A stretch of DNA of 64,000 nt from Lentzea sp. NEAU-D7 (GTDB lineage: Bacteria; Actinomycetota; Actinomycetes; Mycobacteriales; Pseudonocardiaceae). Both the position numbers and the translations under genes were made by a program. Positions 23,286 through 31,606 of this stretch are shown in pieces. The notes beneath the pieces were generated by a model. That model was not told where the DNA came from and did not search any database. It was given only the letters and a program-made list of their open reading frames with translations. Within the stretch, counting starts at the first letter, position 1. The number at the start of each line of letters is the position of its first letter. The stretch lies in contig NZ_JAPJDL010000023.1 in NCBI RefSeq assembly GCF_026242055.1, forward strand, positions 1-64,000. The letters are read 5' to 3'.

Positions 23286-24194
23286 ATGCCAACTCTGCGT
23301 GCGCTGGAGTGCCTGCTGGCCGCGGCCGACCTGGGCTCGGTGACGCGCGCGGCGCAGCACCTGCACCTCTCGCAGCCGGCGATCTCGCACCAGCTGGTCG
23401 CTCTGGAGCGTGAGGCCGGCACCGCGCTGCTGATCCGCGACCGCCGCGGCGTCCGCCTCACCGCGGCCGGACGCGCCGCGCTGCCCGACGCCCGCCGGGC
23501 CGTGGCCGCCGCCGACGACGCCATCCGCCTCGCCCGCGCGGTGGGCCAGGCCGTGGGAGGAACCGTCCGCGTCGTGTGCGCGCAGAGCCTCACGGTGGCT
23601 TTGCTGGCGCCGGTGCTGACCCGGTGGAACGCGGAACGTCCCGACGTGACGATCGCGTTGCACGAGAGCACGGACGCGGAGTCGGCCGTCGCCGCGTTGA
23701 AGTCCGGCGAGGCCGACCTCCTGCTCGTGCCCGATCCCGGCGACACGGAGTTCGACAAGACCACGGTCGCCGAGGAGGAGGTCGTGGTGGCACTCCCGGC
23801 CCGGCATCCGCTGGCCTCGCGGCGCGCCCTCCGCCAGGACGACCTGCACGGCCAGCCGTTCGTGCACTTCACGCCGGAGAACCAGCTCGGCACGTGGATC
23901 GAGAGCAACCTCGACTTCGACCTGAGGGGGTCGGTGGTGGCGCGCACCGCCGTGACGACGCACGCGCCTCAGCTGGCGGCGGCGGGCCTGGGGATCACCG
24001 TCGTACCGGTCAGCGCCGTCACCGCGGGGTTCGCCGGCGCGGTCCGGCCCTTCGACCCCCGGTGGACACGCCGCCTGGTCGTCCTGACCGCGGGCACCCG
24101 CGACGCGCTCACCACGCAACTGGTCAGCGACCTGCGCGCAGGAGGCCTGCGCGTGCCCGGCGACATCGCGGACCAGCTGGCCCCCGCGTCCTGA
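23286..24194 (+). CDS. LysR-family transcriptional regulator
   Basis: A 302-residue LysR protein. Residues 3-62 form the winged helix (LRALECLLAAADLGSVTRAA, HLSQPAISHQLVALE), and residues about 90-295 the two-lobed effector domain (GTVRVVCAQSLTVALLAPVL; AAAGLGITVVPVSAV). The ATG at 23286 is standard for the family. It is divergent from the epimerase gene with a dyad between them, so it most likely activates that gene in response to a small ligand. Confidence 0.92.
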   Translation: MPTLRALECLLAAADLGSVTRAAQHLHLSQPAISHQLVALEREAGTALLIRDRRGVRLTAAGRAALPDARRAVAAADDAIRLARAVGQAVGGTVRVVCAQSLTVALLAPVLTRWNAERPDVTIALHESTDAESAVAALKSGEADLLLVPDPGDTEFDKTTVAEEEVVVALPARHPLASRRALRQDDLHGQPFVHFTPENQLGTWIESNLDFDLRGSVVARTAVTTHAPQLAAAGLGITVVPVSAVTAGFAGAVRPFDPRWTRRLVVLTAGTRDALTTQLVSDLRAGGLRVPGDIADQLAPAS

Positions 24195-24290
24195 GAACCG
24201 GCGCGGCAGTTCACATTCTCGGCACACCCCGAGCCACATGTTCATGTCGCGGAAACCAACGGGGTGCCCGCTCCCGCATAGGTTCTCGTC

Positions 24291-26528
24291 ATCCTCGACG
24301 AGATTGATCCCTTCATCGGAACGGCTGCCACCTCACTGCCCGCGGCGCAAGGGCTGGCGGCCACCTGGTGGTGGCCGAAAGCGCAGGTCGGCAACACGCA
24401 CCCCGGCGCGACGTCCCCGCTCGGCATGGTGTCCGCCTGCGCCTACTCCGGTGCCTATCCGACCGGCTACGGCCTCTACATGAAGAACACCGAGGGGCAG
24501 CCGGAGGAGCTGTTCGACCGGATGCAGGCGTCCGGTTTCACCCACTTCCAGCAGTCCGGTACCGGTGCGATCCGCAAGTACTACAACTACGTGCGGGTGA
24601 CCCCGATGGTGCAGCAGCTGGACGTCCTCGGCGAGGCCTGGCCGCTGCACGACGAGACCGCCGAAGCCGGGTACTACGCGGCGACCCTCGACACCGGCAT
24701 CCGATGTGAGGTCACCGTCGGCGCCAAGGTCGCCGTCCACCGGTACGTCTTCCCCGAGCACCGCAGCGCGCGGGTCGTCGTCGACCTGTCCTGCGGCGGG
24801 CTGGCCATCGACCTCGGCCGCACGGTGCCGCTGCGGGCGCACGTGGAGAGCCTCGGCAACGGCCGCGCCCAGGGGACGGTGGTCGTCGAAGGCGTGCCGC
24901 TGTCGGTCCACATCAAGGTCGACAGTCCTGGCTGGCGGCAGATGCTCTGGCACGACCGCCGGCTGATCGAGGGTGGCACGCGGCTCGACTTCGACCGCAT
25001 CAGGCAGACCACGCTGCGCCCGTTCGGGTTGCTGTACATGGGCCCCACCACCGCCGGGCAGAGCGTCGAGATCCAGATCGGGTTCTCCCTGCGCGGCTGC
25101 GACCAGGCCCGCGAGAACCTGTACCGCGAATGCGGTGACGGGGCGCCCGCGTTCGACGTCGTCCGGGCGCAGACCGAGGCCCGGTGGCGCGACCACGTGG
25201 GGAAGGTGGAGGTCGAGGGCGGGTCACCCGCCCGGCGGCAGGTCTTCGCGACGGCCCTGTACCACTCGCTGATCAAGCCGTGCTTCGCCGACGACGAGAG
25301 CCCGTTCTGGCCGTCCTCGGGGCCTTTCGTGTTCGACATCTGCACGATGTGGGACATCTACAAGACGCAGCTGCCGTTGCTCATGGCGATCTGCCCGGAC
25401 CGGGCGGTCGACCTCCTGGAGTCGCTGATCCGGGTCTGCGAGGAGGAGGGCAACTTCCCCATCGGCTATCGGATGGCGCGCGGCGCGGACAGGTTCTTCC
25501 GGCAGGCGAGCGCGCTGGTCCACACCGCGCTGGCCGACGCGCACGCCCTCGGGCTCGGGGACCTGGACTGGACCTGGGCGCTGGTGCACATGTACGACGA
25601 CCTGCGCCGGATGTACGGCGAGGACTTCTACGAGCACGGCGTCGTGCACCCGATCTCGCACACGCTCGACCTCGCCTACGCCTGCCACTGCACCTCCGGC
25701 GTCGCCCGCAGCCTGAACGACGTCCAGCTGGCCGACGACCTCGACGCGCGCAGCCGCCTGTGGTCCAACGCGTTCGACCCGGGCACCGGCCTGCTCCTCG
25801 ACTCCTCGTTCTACGAGGGCGGCAAGTGGAACTACTCGTTCCGGCTGCTGCACGACATGGCCGCGAGAATCGCGATGGTCGGTGGGAACGACGCCTTCGT
25901 CGGCATGCTCGACACGTTCTTCGGCTACGGCGCCCCGCGTGTGGCTCAGCCCGGCAAGCGGCCCGACCCGGTGGAGATGGCGGCCGGCTACCTGCTGAAC
26001 CGGTTCGAGGGGCTGAACAACGAGCCGGACATGGAAGCGCCGTGGTCCTACCACTACGCGGCCCGGCCGGACCGCACGGCCGAGATCGTGCACGCGGCGC
26101 TGACCTGGCAGTTCGGCACCGGTCCCGGCGGCCTGCCGGGCAACGACGACTCGGGCGGGCTGAGCTCCTGGTACGTCTGGGCCTCGCTCGGCCTGTTCCC
26201 GGTCGCCGGGCAGAACCTCTTCCTCGTCAACGCGCCTGCGTTCAGCCGCGCCACCCTGCACCTCGGGGACCGCGACTTCGTCATCGAGACGCGTGGACAC
26301 CGCGAGACGTCCATCAGTTCGGACGGGCTGGACGAGGACCCGCCGCCGCAGTACGTGCAGTCCGCCCGGCTGGACGGCAAGCCGCTGGACGCGGCGCACC
26401 TGCGCGCGTCCGACGTCCACGCGGGTGGCCGCCTGCTGCTCGAACTCGGCCCGCACCCCTCGGAGTGGGGACGCAAGATCCTTCCGCCATCAGTGTCCGA
26501 CCCGCTCGGAAAGGGGGCTCGCACATGA
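24291..26528 (+). CDS. GH92 family alpha-mannosidase
   Basis: A cytoplasmic-looking glycoside hydrolase of about 745 residues (no signal peptide). GH92 enzymes are calcium-dependent exo-alpha-mannosidases. The beta-sandwich opens DEIDPFIGTAATSLPAAQGL and NTHPGATSPLGMVSACAYSG. The catalytic (alpha/alpha)6 domain has DICTMWDIYKTQLPLL, the NNEPDMEAPWSYHY stretch with the likely general acid Glu, and GLPGNDDSGGLSSWYVWASL. Family homology starts near 24297, but the frame has a TAG at 24279-24281 and then no ATG, GTG or TTG before 24426, which would delete the essential N-terminus. The start given (ATC) is a guess. The stop overlaps the ATG of a GT4 gene (ATGA). Confidence 0.8.
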   Translation: MLDEIDPFIGTAATSLPAAQGLAATWWWPKAQVGNTHPGATSPLGMVSACAYSGAYPTGYGLYMKNTEGQPEELFDRMQASGFTHFQQSGTGAIRKYYNYVRVTPMVQQLDVLGEAWPLHDETAEAGYYAATLDTGIRCEVTVGAKVAVHRYVFPEHRSARVVVDLSCGGLAIDLGRTVPLRAHVESLGNGRAQGTVVVEGVPLSVHIKVDSPGWRQMLWHDRRLIEGGTRLDFDRIRQTTLRPFGLLYMGPTTAGQSVEIQIGFSLRGCDQARENLYRECGDGAPAFDVVRAQTEARWRDHVGKVEVEGGSPARRQVFATALYHSLIKPCFADDESPFWPSSGPFVFDICTMWDIYKTQLPLLMAICPDRAVDLLESLIRVCEEEGNFPIGYRMARGADRFFRQASALVHTALADAHALGLGDLDWTWALVHMYDDLRRMYGEDFYEHGVVHPISHTLDLAYACHCTSGVARSLNDVQLADDLDARSRLWSNAFDPGTGLLLDSSFYEGGKWNYSFRLLHDMAARIAMVGGNDAFVGMLDTFFGYGAPRVAQPGKRPDPVEMAAGYLLNRFEGLNNEPDMEAPWSYHYAARPDRTAEIVHAALTWQFGTGPGGLPGNDDSGGLSSWYVWASLGLFPVAGQNLFLVNAPAFSRATLHLGDRDFVIETRGHRETSISSDGLDEDPPPQYVQSARLDGKPLDAAHLRASDVHAGGRLLLELGPHPSEWGRKILPPSVSDPLGKGART

Positions 26529-27802
26529 GCAGGCCAAGCCGCCGTCTCGTCATCGTGGTCCGGGCCGACCCGGTCATCTGCGGTCACTCCGGAGAAGCCC
26601 GCAACCTGGCCGAGGTCGCGCTCACCCGCGGCTTCGACGACGTCCGGCTGCTGACGTGGCCGATATCCGTGCTGCAGGCGGCAGGGCTGCCGCTCAAGCC
26701 GCTGGACCGGATCATGCCCTACAGCGCGGGCATCACCGTGGAGCGGCCCGAGCCGGTCGGCGACTACCGGGTCCCCGACGGCCGGCACCTGGCCGGGCTG
26801 ACGGGACGGCTGGTCGAACTGCTCGCCGACCAGGTCCCGACCACCTGCGTGTCGATGTACCTCGCTCCCCACGACGCCGTGGTGCGCGACGCCGTCGACG
26901 CGGCGCGCGCGGCCGGCTACGCACCCGACGTCCACACCATCGCGAAGGCGGTCGGCTCGGACGTCACCAACGTGATCCGCTCGTGCCTGCACGAGCGGCG
27001 GTTCGGGGCCGCCGTGGTCCTGTTCACCCGGTTCCTCGCCAACGACGAGGTGGTCGCGGTGTCGGAGTACACCAGGCAGGAGATCATCGCCTGCGCGGAG
27101 GCCGTCGACGCGCAGTGCGGCACCCGGTTCGCCCGCCAGTGCGTGCGGCGGATATCGGTCAGCTACCCGCCGATCGACACCTCGGCCTACCTGGGCCTCG
27201 ATCCGGCTCTCGTGGACGCCGCCCTGAAGCGGCGCGGCCTGGAACGCGACGGGTACGTGTTGTTCCTGTCCCGGGTCACGCGGGCCAAGGGCATCTACGA
27301 CCTGGTGGACGCGTTCGCCCGGTGCCGGGCGCGGTCACGGCTGAAGCTCGTGATCGCCGGCCAGGGCCCCGAACTGGAGCACCTCCAGGCGATCACCCGG
27401 CACGACGACCGGATCCTCTTCCTCACCGACGTGGAGGACGAGGAGAAGCCGCTGCTGATGAACGGCTGCGCGGCGTACGCGCTGCCGACCAAGCCCGAAC
27501 CGGACTTCGTCGAGACCTTCGGCATCGCGCTGACCGAGAAGATGCTCGCGGGCGGCGGGCCGGTGATCACGACCACCACCGGGGGCGTCGGCGAGGCGGT
27601 GGGCGGGACGGCCGTCGTCGTCGAGGCGGGGAACCCCGCTCACATCGCCGCCGCGATCGACCGGGTCGTGCTCGACATGTCGGCCGAGGAACGGCAAGTC
27701 ATGGAGGACCGGGCACGCGAGCACGCCCTGTCCTTCGACCGCGTCCGGGTGTTCGACGGCCTCTTCGCCACGTCCGGCGCGACTGCCGTCCTGACGGGAT
27801 GA
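26525..27802 (+). CDS. GT4-family glycosyltransferase
   Basis: A 425-residue GT-B glycosyltransferase. The C-terminal donor domain has YVLFLSRVTRAKGIYDLVDA, LVIAGQGPELEHL and the E-x7-E region PDFVETFGIALTEKMLAGGG, typical of retaining GT4 enzymes that often use GDP-mannose or UDP-sugars. The N-terminal half (HSGEARNLAEVALTRGFDDV) is less conserved. No membrane segment. The start at 26525 overlaps the GH92 stop, so the mannosidase and transferase are translationally coupled and presumably act on the same glycan or product. The reading frame is open far upstream inside the mannosidase gene, but that part has no homology. Confidence 0.85.
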   Translation: MSRPSRRLVIVVRADPVICGHSGEARNLAEVALTRGFDDVRLLTWPISVLQAAGLPLKPLDRIMPYSAGITVERPEPVGDYRVPDGRHLAGLTGRLVELLADQVPTTCVSMYLAPHDAVVRDAVDAARAAGYAPDVHTIAKAVGSDVTNVIRSCLHERRFGAAVVLFTRFLANDEVVAVSEYTRQEIIACAEAVDAQCGTRFARQCVRRISVSYPPIDTSAYLGLDPALVDAALKRRGLERDGYVLFLSRVTRAKGIYDLVDAFARCRARSRLKLVIAGQGPELEHLQAITRHDDRILFLTDVEDEEKPLLMNGCAAYALPTKPEPDFVETFGIALTEKMLAGGGPVITTTTGGVGEAVGGTAVVVEAGNPAHIAAAIDRVVLDMSAEERQVMEDRAREHALSFDRVRVFDGLFATSGATAVLTG

Positions 27803-28090
27803 ACCCGCGACAGTCGTTTTAGGACGCGGTGGAGCCCGGCGTTCCGATGGCGGTTCGATAGCGGATTGTTGGCCCGCGGGAGTCGAATCGTGTGATCGGG
27901 GTCGCACCGCAACCGGGCGTCCACTGTGGATGGATCCCGGACCGCGCTGATCGGCGGCTCTTCGCTCCGCGGGCCGGCGGCCGTCCGTTCCCGGGCCGTG
28001 CGGGCCACTTCTTGTTGCCGCGGAACTCCGCTCCGCGGGATGCCGAGCAGGCTTCGGCCTGCGGGGAGACATCAACGAGAGGAGGAAGGC
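27803..28090 (+). other. Intergenic leader region
   Basis: No gene is seen in these 288 bases. The left part shows no clear terminator after the GT4 gene. The right third is strongly structured (hairpins listed separately) and ends in an unusually strong ribosome site, GAGAGGAGGAAGGC. The promoter for the downstream YmcC-like and nitrilase genes probably lies here, but I cannot place it. Confidence 0.5.
28018..28062 (+). promoter_or_regulatory. Two tandem hairpins in a 5' leader
   Basis: CCGCGGA-N7-TCCGCGG (28018-28038) is followed eight bases later by GCAGGC-TTCG-GCCTGC (28047-28062), the latter capped by a stable UUCG tetraloop. They end 28 bases upstream of the small ORF's ATG. No known riboswitch class fits; a translational control or mRNA-stabilising role is possible. 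Confidence 0.45.
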
Positions 28091-28147
28091 ATGAATGAGT
28101 ACGAGCGTCTCGCTGACGAGGACGGGCACGTTCGCGGTTACGACTAG
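28091..28147 (+). CDS. Possible 18-residue peptide with a very strong ribosome site
   Basis: ATG to TAG encodes MNEYERLADEDGHVRGYD. GAGAGGAGGAAGGC directly precedes the ATG, the best Shine-Dalgarno in this region. The peptide is acidic with no signal and no core motif of a known RiPP class. An ATG four bases later (28095) opens a 72-codon frame that ends by ATGA overlap on the YmcC-like gene, but its second half uses codons unlike real genes here. It could be a leader peptide, a genuine small protein, or the remains of one. Confidence 0.35.
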   Translation: MNEYERLADEDGHVRGYD

Positions 28148-28309
28148 GGGCGGATTCCGCCTTCTTCGCCCTGACCGTTCTCGATCCCCTGGAAGAGCGC
28201 CGGCCGCAGCTCGCGCGGAAGTCGTGCTCGGTCGGTCTCTCCCGGGCGCGAGCGATAGTGGAAGAATAGACGATAAAGTAACAATAGATCGTGCTGCCAG
28301 CATCGGGGT

Positions 28310-28909
28310 ATGACGGAGATCCTTGGGTACGTGCGCGAGAACTTCATCCTCGCACTGATCATCGGATGTGAGATCGGGTTCTGGTTCTTCCTGCTCGCCG
28401 GGCTGGTCGCGCGCTATCCGCTGCGCAGTCCCAGGGTCGGCGGCGCGCTGCTCCTCTGCACGCCCCTCGTCGACGTGGTGCTGCTCATCGCAACGGTGTT
28501 CGACCTGCGTGCGGGTGGCGAGGCGACGTGGCCGCACGCGGCGGCCGCCATCTACCTCGGTCTCACCCTCGGCTTCGGGCACAGCATCATGCGGTGGGCC
28601 GACCAGCGCTTCCACCACCGCTTCGCGGGCGGTCCGCCGCCCGTCCTCCCGCCGAAGCACGGTCGCGCCAAGGTGCGGTACGAATGGGCGCAGTTCGGCA
28701 AGTTCGGGCTCGCGTGGCTCATCTCGATGGTCATCATGGCCGCGTTGGTCCTCGTCGTCAGCACGCCCGCGCAGACCGAACTGATGTGGAAGGTCGCCAT
28801 GCCGGTCATGACGGGCACCGGTGCGGCCTGGTTCGTCTTCGGCCCTCTCCTCACCACGATTCGTCCGCCCCGGCCGCGCCGCGGCGCCCAGCAGACGTAC
28901 ATCGGCTGA
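28310..28909 (+). CDS. YmcC-like integral membrane protein
   Basis: A 199-residue protein with about five or six hydrophobic helices (FILALIIGCEIGFWFFLLAG; GALLLCTPLVDVVLLIATVF; WLISMVIMAALVLVV; VAMPVMTGTGAAWFVF). The central motif IYLGLTLGFGHSIMRWADQR resembles uncharacterised YmcC-type membrane proteins of Firmicutes and actinobacteria; this assignment is from memory of the family pattern. The ATG at 28310 has a weak ribosome site, and the 50 bases before it are unusually AT-rich (around 28262-28292), as a promoter would be. It is 49 bases upstream of the nitrilase gene on the same strand. Confidence 0.72.
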   Translation: MTEILGYVRENFILALIIGCEIGFWFFLLAGLVARYPLRSPRVGGALLLCTPLVDVVLLIATVFDLRAGGEATWPHAAAAIYLGLTLGFGHSIMRWADQRFHHRFAGGPPPVLPPKHGRAKVRYEWAQFGKFGLAWLISMVIMAALVLVVSTPAQTELMWKVAMPVMTGTGAAWFVFGPLLTTIRPPRPRRGAQQTYIG

Positions 28910-28958
28910 CCGCCGATCCGACGAGTGGCGGAGAAAGCCGAGCAGGAGGAAGTGCGCA

Positions 28959-29741
28959 ATGAGAATCGCCTGTTGGCAGGCAACGACGCACCCGTCCGAC
29001 GTGGCGGGTGCTCTCGCCCGTCTGCGGGAGCGCGCGAAGCGGGCCGCCGAGGCCGGCGCGCGGTTGCTGGTCACGCCGGAGATGTCGTTGTCCGGCTACA
29101 ACCTCGGCGGCCGCAGGCTGCGTGAGCTCGCCGAGCCGGAGAGCGGGCCGATGTGCCGCGAGGTCGCGCGGATCGCCGCCGAGGCCGGTGTCGCGATCGT
29201 GCACGGCTGGCCCGAGCTGGCCGGGGAAAGCGTCTACAACTCCGTGCGCCTCGTCGGGGCCGACGGAACGGGTCTGGCCACGTACCGCAAGACGCACCTG
29301 TTCGGCGACCTCGACCGGTCGAGCTTCAGCGCCGGCGACACGGGGGTCGTGCAGGCCGTCGTCGACGGCACGACCATCGGCTTGATCATCTGCTACGACG
29401 TGGAGTTCCCGGAACTGGTTCGCGCGCATGCGTTGCGCGGCACCGAGCTCCTGGTGGTGCCGACCGCGCTGATGGCTCCGTGGCACTTCGTCGCCGAGAC
29501 GGTGGTGCCGGCTCGCGCCTTCGAGAGCCAGCTGTTCATCGCCTACACCAACTGGACCGGCGGGGAACGTCATCTGAAGTACTGCGGCCTCACCAGGGTG
29601 GCAGGCCCGGACGGCCGGGTCGTCCCGATCGACGCCGAGGCGCCGGACGGGCTGCTGGTGACCGACCTGGACCTGTCGCTGATCGCCGAGGTCCGCGCCG
29701 AGACCCCGTACCTCTCCGACAGGCGGCCGGAACTGTACTGA
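28959..29741 (+). CDS. Nitrilase-superfamily amidohydrolase, probable starter-unit enzyme
   Basis: A 260-residue carbon-nitrogen hydrolase with the full catalytic triad: Glu41 in TPEMSLSGY, Lys111 in YRKTHLFGD and Cys145 in IICYDVEFPE. Size and motifs fit omega-amidase-like enzymes such as DavA (5-aminovaleramide amidase) and the 4-guanidinobutanamide hydrolases of guanidino-polyketide clusters. With the convergent 2-monooxygenase, the likely reaction is hydrolysis of 4-guanidinobutanamide (or an omega-aminoamide) to the acid later used as PKS starter. AGGAGGA eight bases before the ATG fixes the start at 28959. It is convergent with the monooxygenase, with a shared terminator. Confidence 0.85.
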   Translation: MRIACWQATTHPSDVAGALARLRERAKRAAEAGARLLVTPEMSLSGYNLGGRRLRELAEPESGPMCREVARIAAEAGVAIVHGWPELAGESVYNSVRLVGADGTGLATYRKTHLFGDLDRSSFSAGDTGVVQAVVDGTTIGLIICYDVEFPELVRAHALRGTELLVVPTALMAPWHFVAETVVPARAFESQLFIAYTNWTGGERHLKYCGLTRVAGPDGRVVPIDAEAPDGLLVTDLDLSLIAEVRAETPYLSDRRPELY

Positions 29742-29766
29742 GCCGGGCTGGAACTGTTTTGGGGCT

Positions 29767-29803
29767 GTCCCAGGTCCTGGCCCCGTCGGCCACGACCTGG
29801 GAC
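29767..29803. terminator. Bidirectional terminator
   Basis: GTCCCAGGTC and GACCTGGGAC form a perfect ten-base stem around a 17-base loop, in the 67-base gap between the convergent nitrilase and monooxygenase genes. Confidence 0.7.
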
Positions 29804-29808
29804 GCGTC

Positions 29809-31479
29809 TCAGATGACGATCGGCGCCAGCTCGTCGAAGAGGTCACCGGGCCCGGGGTTGTCGGGATGGGTCGCGCCGCCGAGGTGGCGCATCACGCCCC
29901 AGACCGCGTTCAGGGCGGTCTCGACGGCGTTCTCCGCGAAACCTCCCAGCCAGGAGATGTCGTCACCCGCCATGAGGAAACCGCGGTGCTTCGGCTCGAA
30001 CCCGTCCTGCATGAAGTTGGTGAACAACGCCCGCTGGTACCGGTACTGGCCTGGGAGGCTGGACTTGAAGGCGCCCATGAAATTCGGCTCGGTCTCCCAG
30101 GTGACCGAGACCGGCGGCGCGATGATGTGCGAGCGGATGTCGACGTCCGGGTAGATCTGGGCGAGCGACGCCAGGACCACCTCGAGCCTCTCCTCGGCGG
30201 TGAGGGTGGCGACCTTCAGGGAGTCGTCGTTCCACGTGTACGACAGGCACATCACGCCGGGCTCGTCAGGCCCGTCGTCGAACAGGTAGACGCCCCGCGG
30301 CAACCGGTCGGTCAGCGTCATGCTCATGACGTCGCGGCCGGTCTTCTCGTCGCGGTCGCGCCAGAACGGGCGGTCGGTCAGCACGAAGAGCTTCGACGAT
30401 CCCATGTAGTGCGTTCGCTCCACGGCGGTCCACAGGTCGGACGGCAGCAGGTCGGGGTCGCACTGGATCCGGGACAGCAGGTTCCAGCTCTGCGCCGTGA
30501 AGACGGCCACCGGGTACTCGCGCACCCCGCCGGACACGTCCTCGATCAGGTAGCCGGTGCCGTCGTCACCGCGGCTGATCCTGCACACACCGGGCATCGG
30601 CGTCCCGTCGTGCAGTCGTGCGAGCGAGGTGCCGGCCGGCCAGTGCACCAGGTCGTCCGGCTCGTGGTGCCACAGTCCCGTCGGAACCTGCTGGCTGCCA
30701 CCGATGATGCGGTACTGCTTGTCGCCGACCTCGGTGTAGACGACCCGCAGGACGTCGAGCACGGAGTTGGTGAAGTCGGTGTCCCACCCGCCGCACCCGA
30801 AGCCCACCTGGCCGAAGATCTCCCGCTGCTCGAAGGACGAGAACGCCGCCGTGGAGGTCAGGAAGCCGTAGAACGACTGGTTCTCGAGCTCGCGGACCGT
30901 GCGGTTCCACAGGGCCTTGATGACGGAGATGTCGCGGCGCTCCATCGCCCCCATCATGACCGGCAGGTCGGCCTTCTCGTGCAGCGCCTTGGACCACGCG
31001 TCGGACACCTGCTGGAACGTCAGGGGCAGGTCCTCGGGGCCGCGCGCCCAGTGCGTCTGCCCGCGCAGGTTGATGACGGTGCTGGGGGTGGCGTCGGCCA
31101 GCGGGTTGGGGAACGCCACGGCTTTCAGGCCCAGCTTGTTCACGTAGTGGAACAGCGTGGCCGACGGCGAGAAGCGCATCGAGCCCAGCTCCGCACGCGG
31201 CTGCGGGTGCCCGTCGAACCCGACGGTGCGCATGCGCCCGCCGAGCTGCTCGATCTCGTACACGACCGGCCGCAGCCCCAGCTTCATGAGCTCGTAGGCG
31301 GTCACCATGCCCGAGATCCCGCCACCGATGACGGCGACCTCGGTGCCCCGCCGCTCGGCCGGCACGGCACCGAGTCCCGCCGGGTGGTTCAGCCATTCGT
31401 CGTAGACGAAGGGGAAATCTGGCGACAAACCCGTTGTTGGTGCCGGCTCGTCATCTGTGATAATCGACATGAATCCCAT
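29809..31479 (-). CDS. FAD-dependent L-amino-acid 2-monooxygenase (Arg/Lys/Trp type)
   Basis: A 556-residue flavin amine oxidase. The FAD-binding motif VAVIGGGISGMVTAYEL lies near residue 48 and YEIEQLGGRMRT follows as the second nucleotide contact; a C-terminal FAD motif is GFLMAGDDISWLGGFAENAV. Length and pattern fit the lysine/tryptophan/arginine 2-monooxygenase group, which converts the amino acid to an amide with loss of CO2. In 4-guanidinobutyryl-primed macrolide clusters this enzyme makes 4-guanidinobutanamide from arginine. Arginine is the favoured substrate by context, but lysine or another basic amino acid is possible. GAGG nine bases before the ATG supports the start at 31479. Confidence 0.85.
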   Translation of the reverse strand: MGFMSIITDDEPAPTTGLSPDFPFVYDEWLNHPAGLGAVPAERRGTEVAVIGGGISGMVTAYELMKLGLRPVVYEIEQLGGRMRTVGFDGHPQPRAELGSMRFSPSATLFHYVNKLGLKAVAFPNPLADATPSTVINLRGQTHWARGPEDLPLTFQQVSDAWSKALHEKADLPVMMGAMERRDISVIKALWNRTVRELENQSFYGFLTSTAAFSSFEQREIFGQVGFGCGGWDTDFTNSVLDVLRVVYTEVGDKQYRIIGGSQQVPTGLWHHEPDDLVHWPAGTSLARLHDGTPMPGVCRISRGDDGTGYLIEDVSGGVREYPVAVFTAQSWNLLSRIQCDPDLLPSDLWTAVERTHYMGSSKLFVLTDRPFWRDRDEKTGRDVMSMTLTDRLPRGVYLFDDGPDEPGVMCLSYTWNDDSLKVATLTAEERLEVVLASLAQIYPDVDIRSHIIAPPVSVTWETEPNFMGAFKSSLPGQYRYQRALFTNFMQDGFEPKHRGFLMAGDDISWLGGFAENAVETALNAVWGVMRHLGGATHPDNPGPGDLFDELAPIVI

Positions 31480-31606
31480 TTTTTGAAACCTCGATGATTC
31501 GTCGGATCTCAGCGGTGTGACGGAACTGCGGTCAGGGGTGGGTTCGCTGGAGGCAGACGCGGCGAAGGTGTCGCTTTCAGCGACGCGGACGAAAGAAGGA
31601 CGAGCG

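Noticed and set aside
24238-24483. Open frame covering the start region of the GH92 gene in another frame
   Set aside because: Arg/Pro-rich with no homology, while the overlapping frame carries the conserved GH92 N-terminus.
25184-26524. Upstream extension of the GT4 frame inside the mannosidase gene
   Set aside because: The translation is Arg/Ala/Pro-rich without homology, and the GH92 frame over the same bases is clearly coding.
28095-28313. A 72-codon frame ending by ATGA overlap on the YmcC-like gene
   Set aside because: The overlap is suggestive, but codons in the second half (GAT AGT GGA AGA ATA GAC GAT) do not look like coding sequence here; kept only as an alternative in the small-ORF entry.
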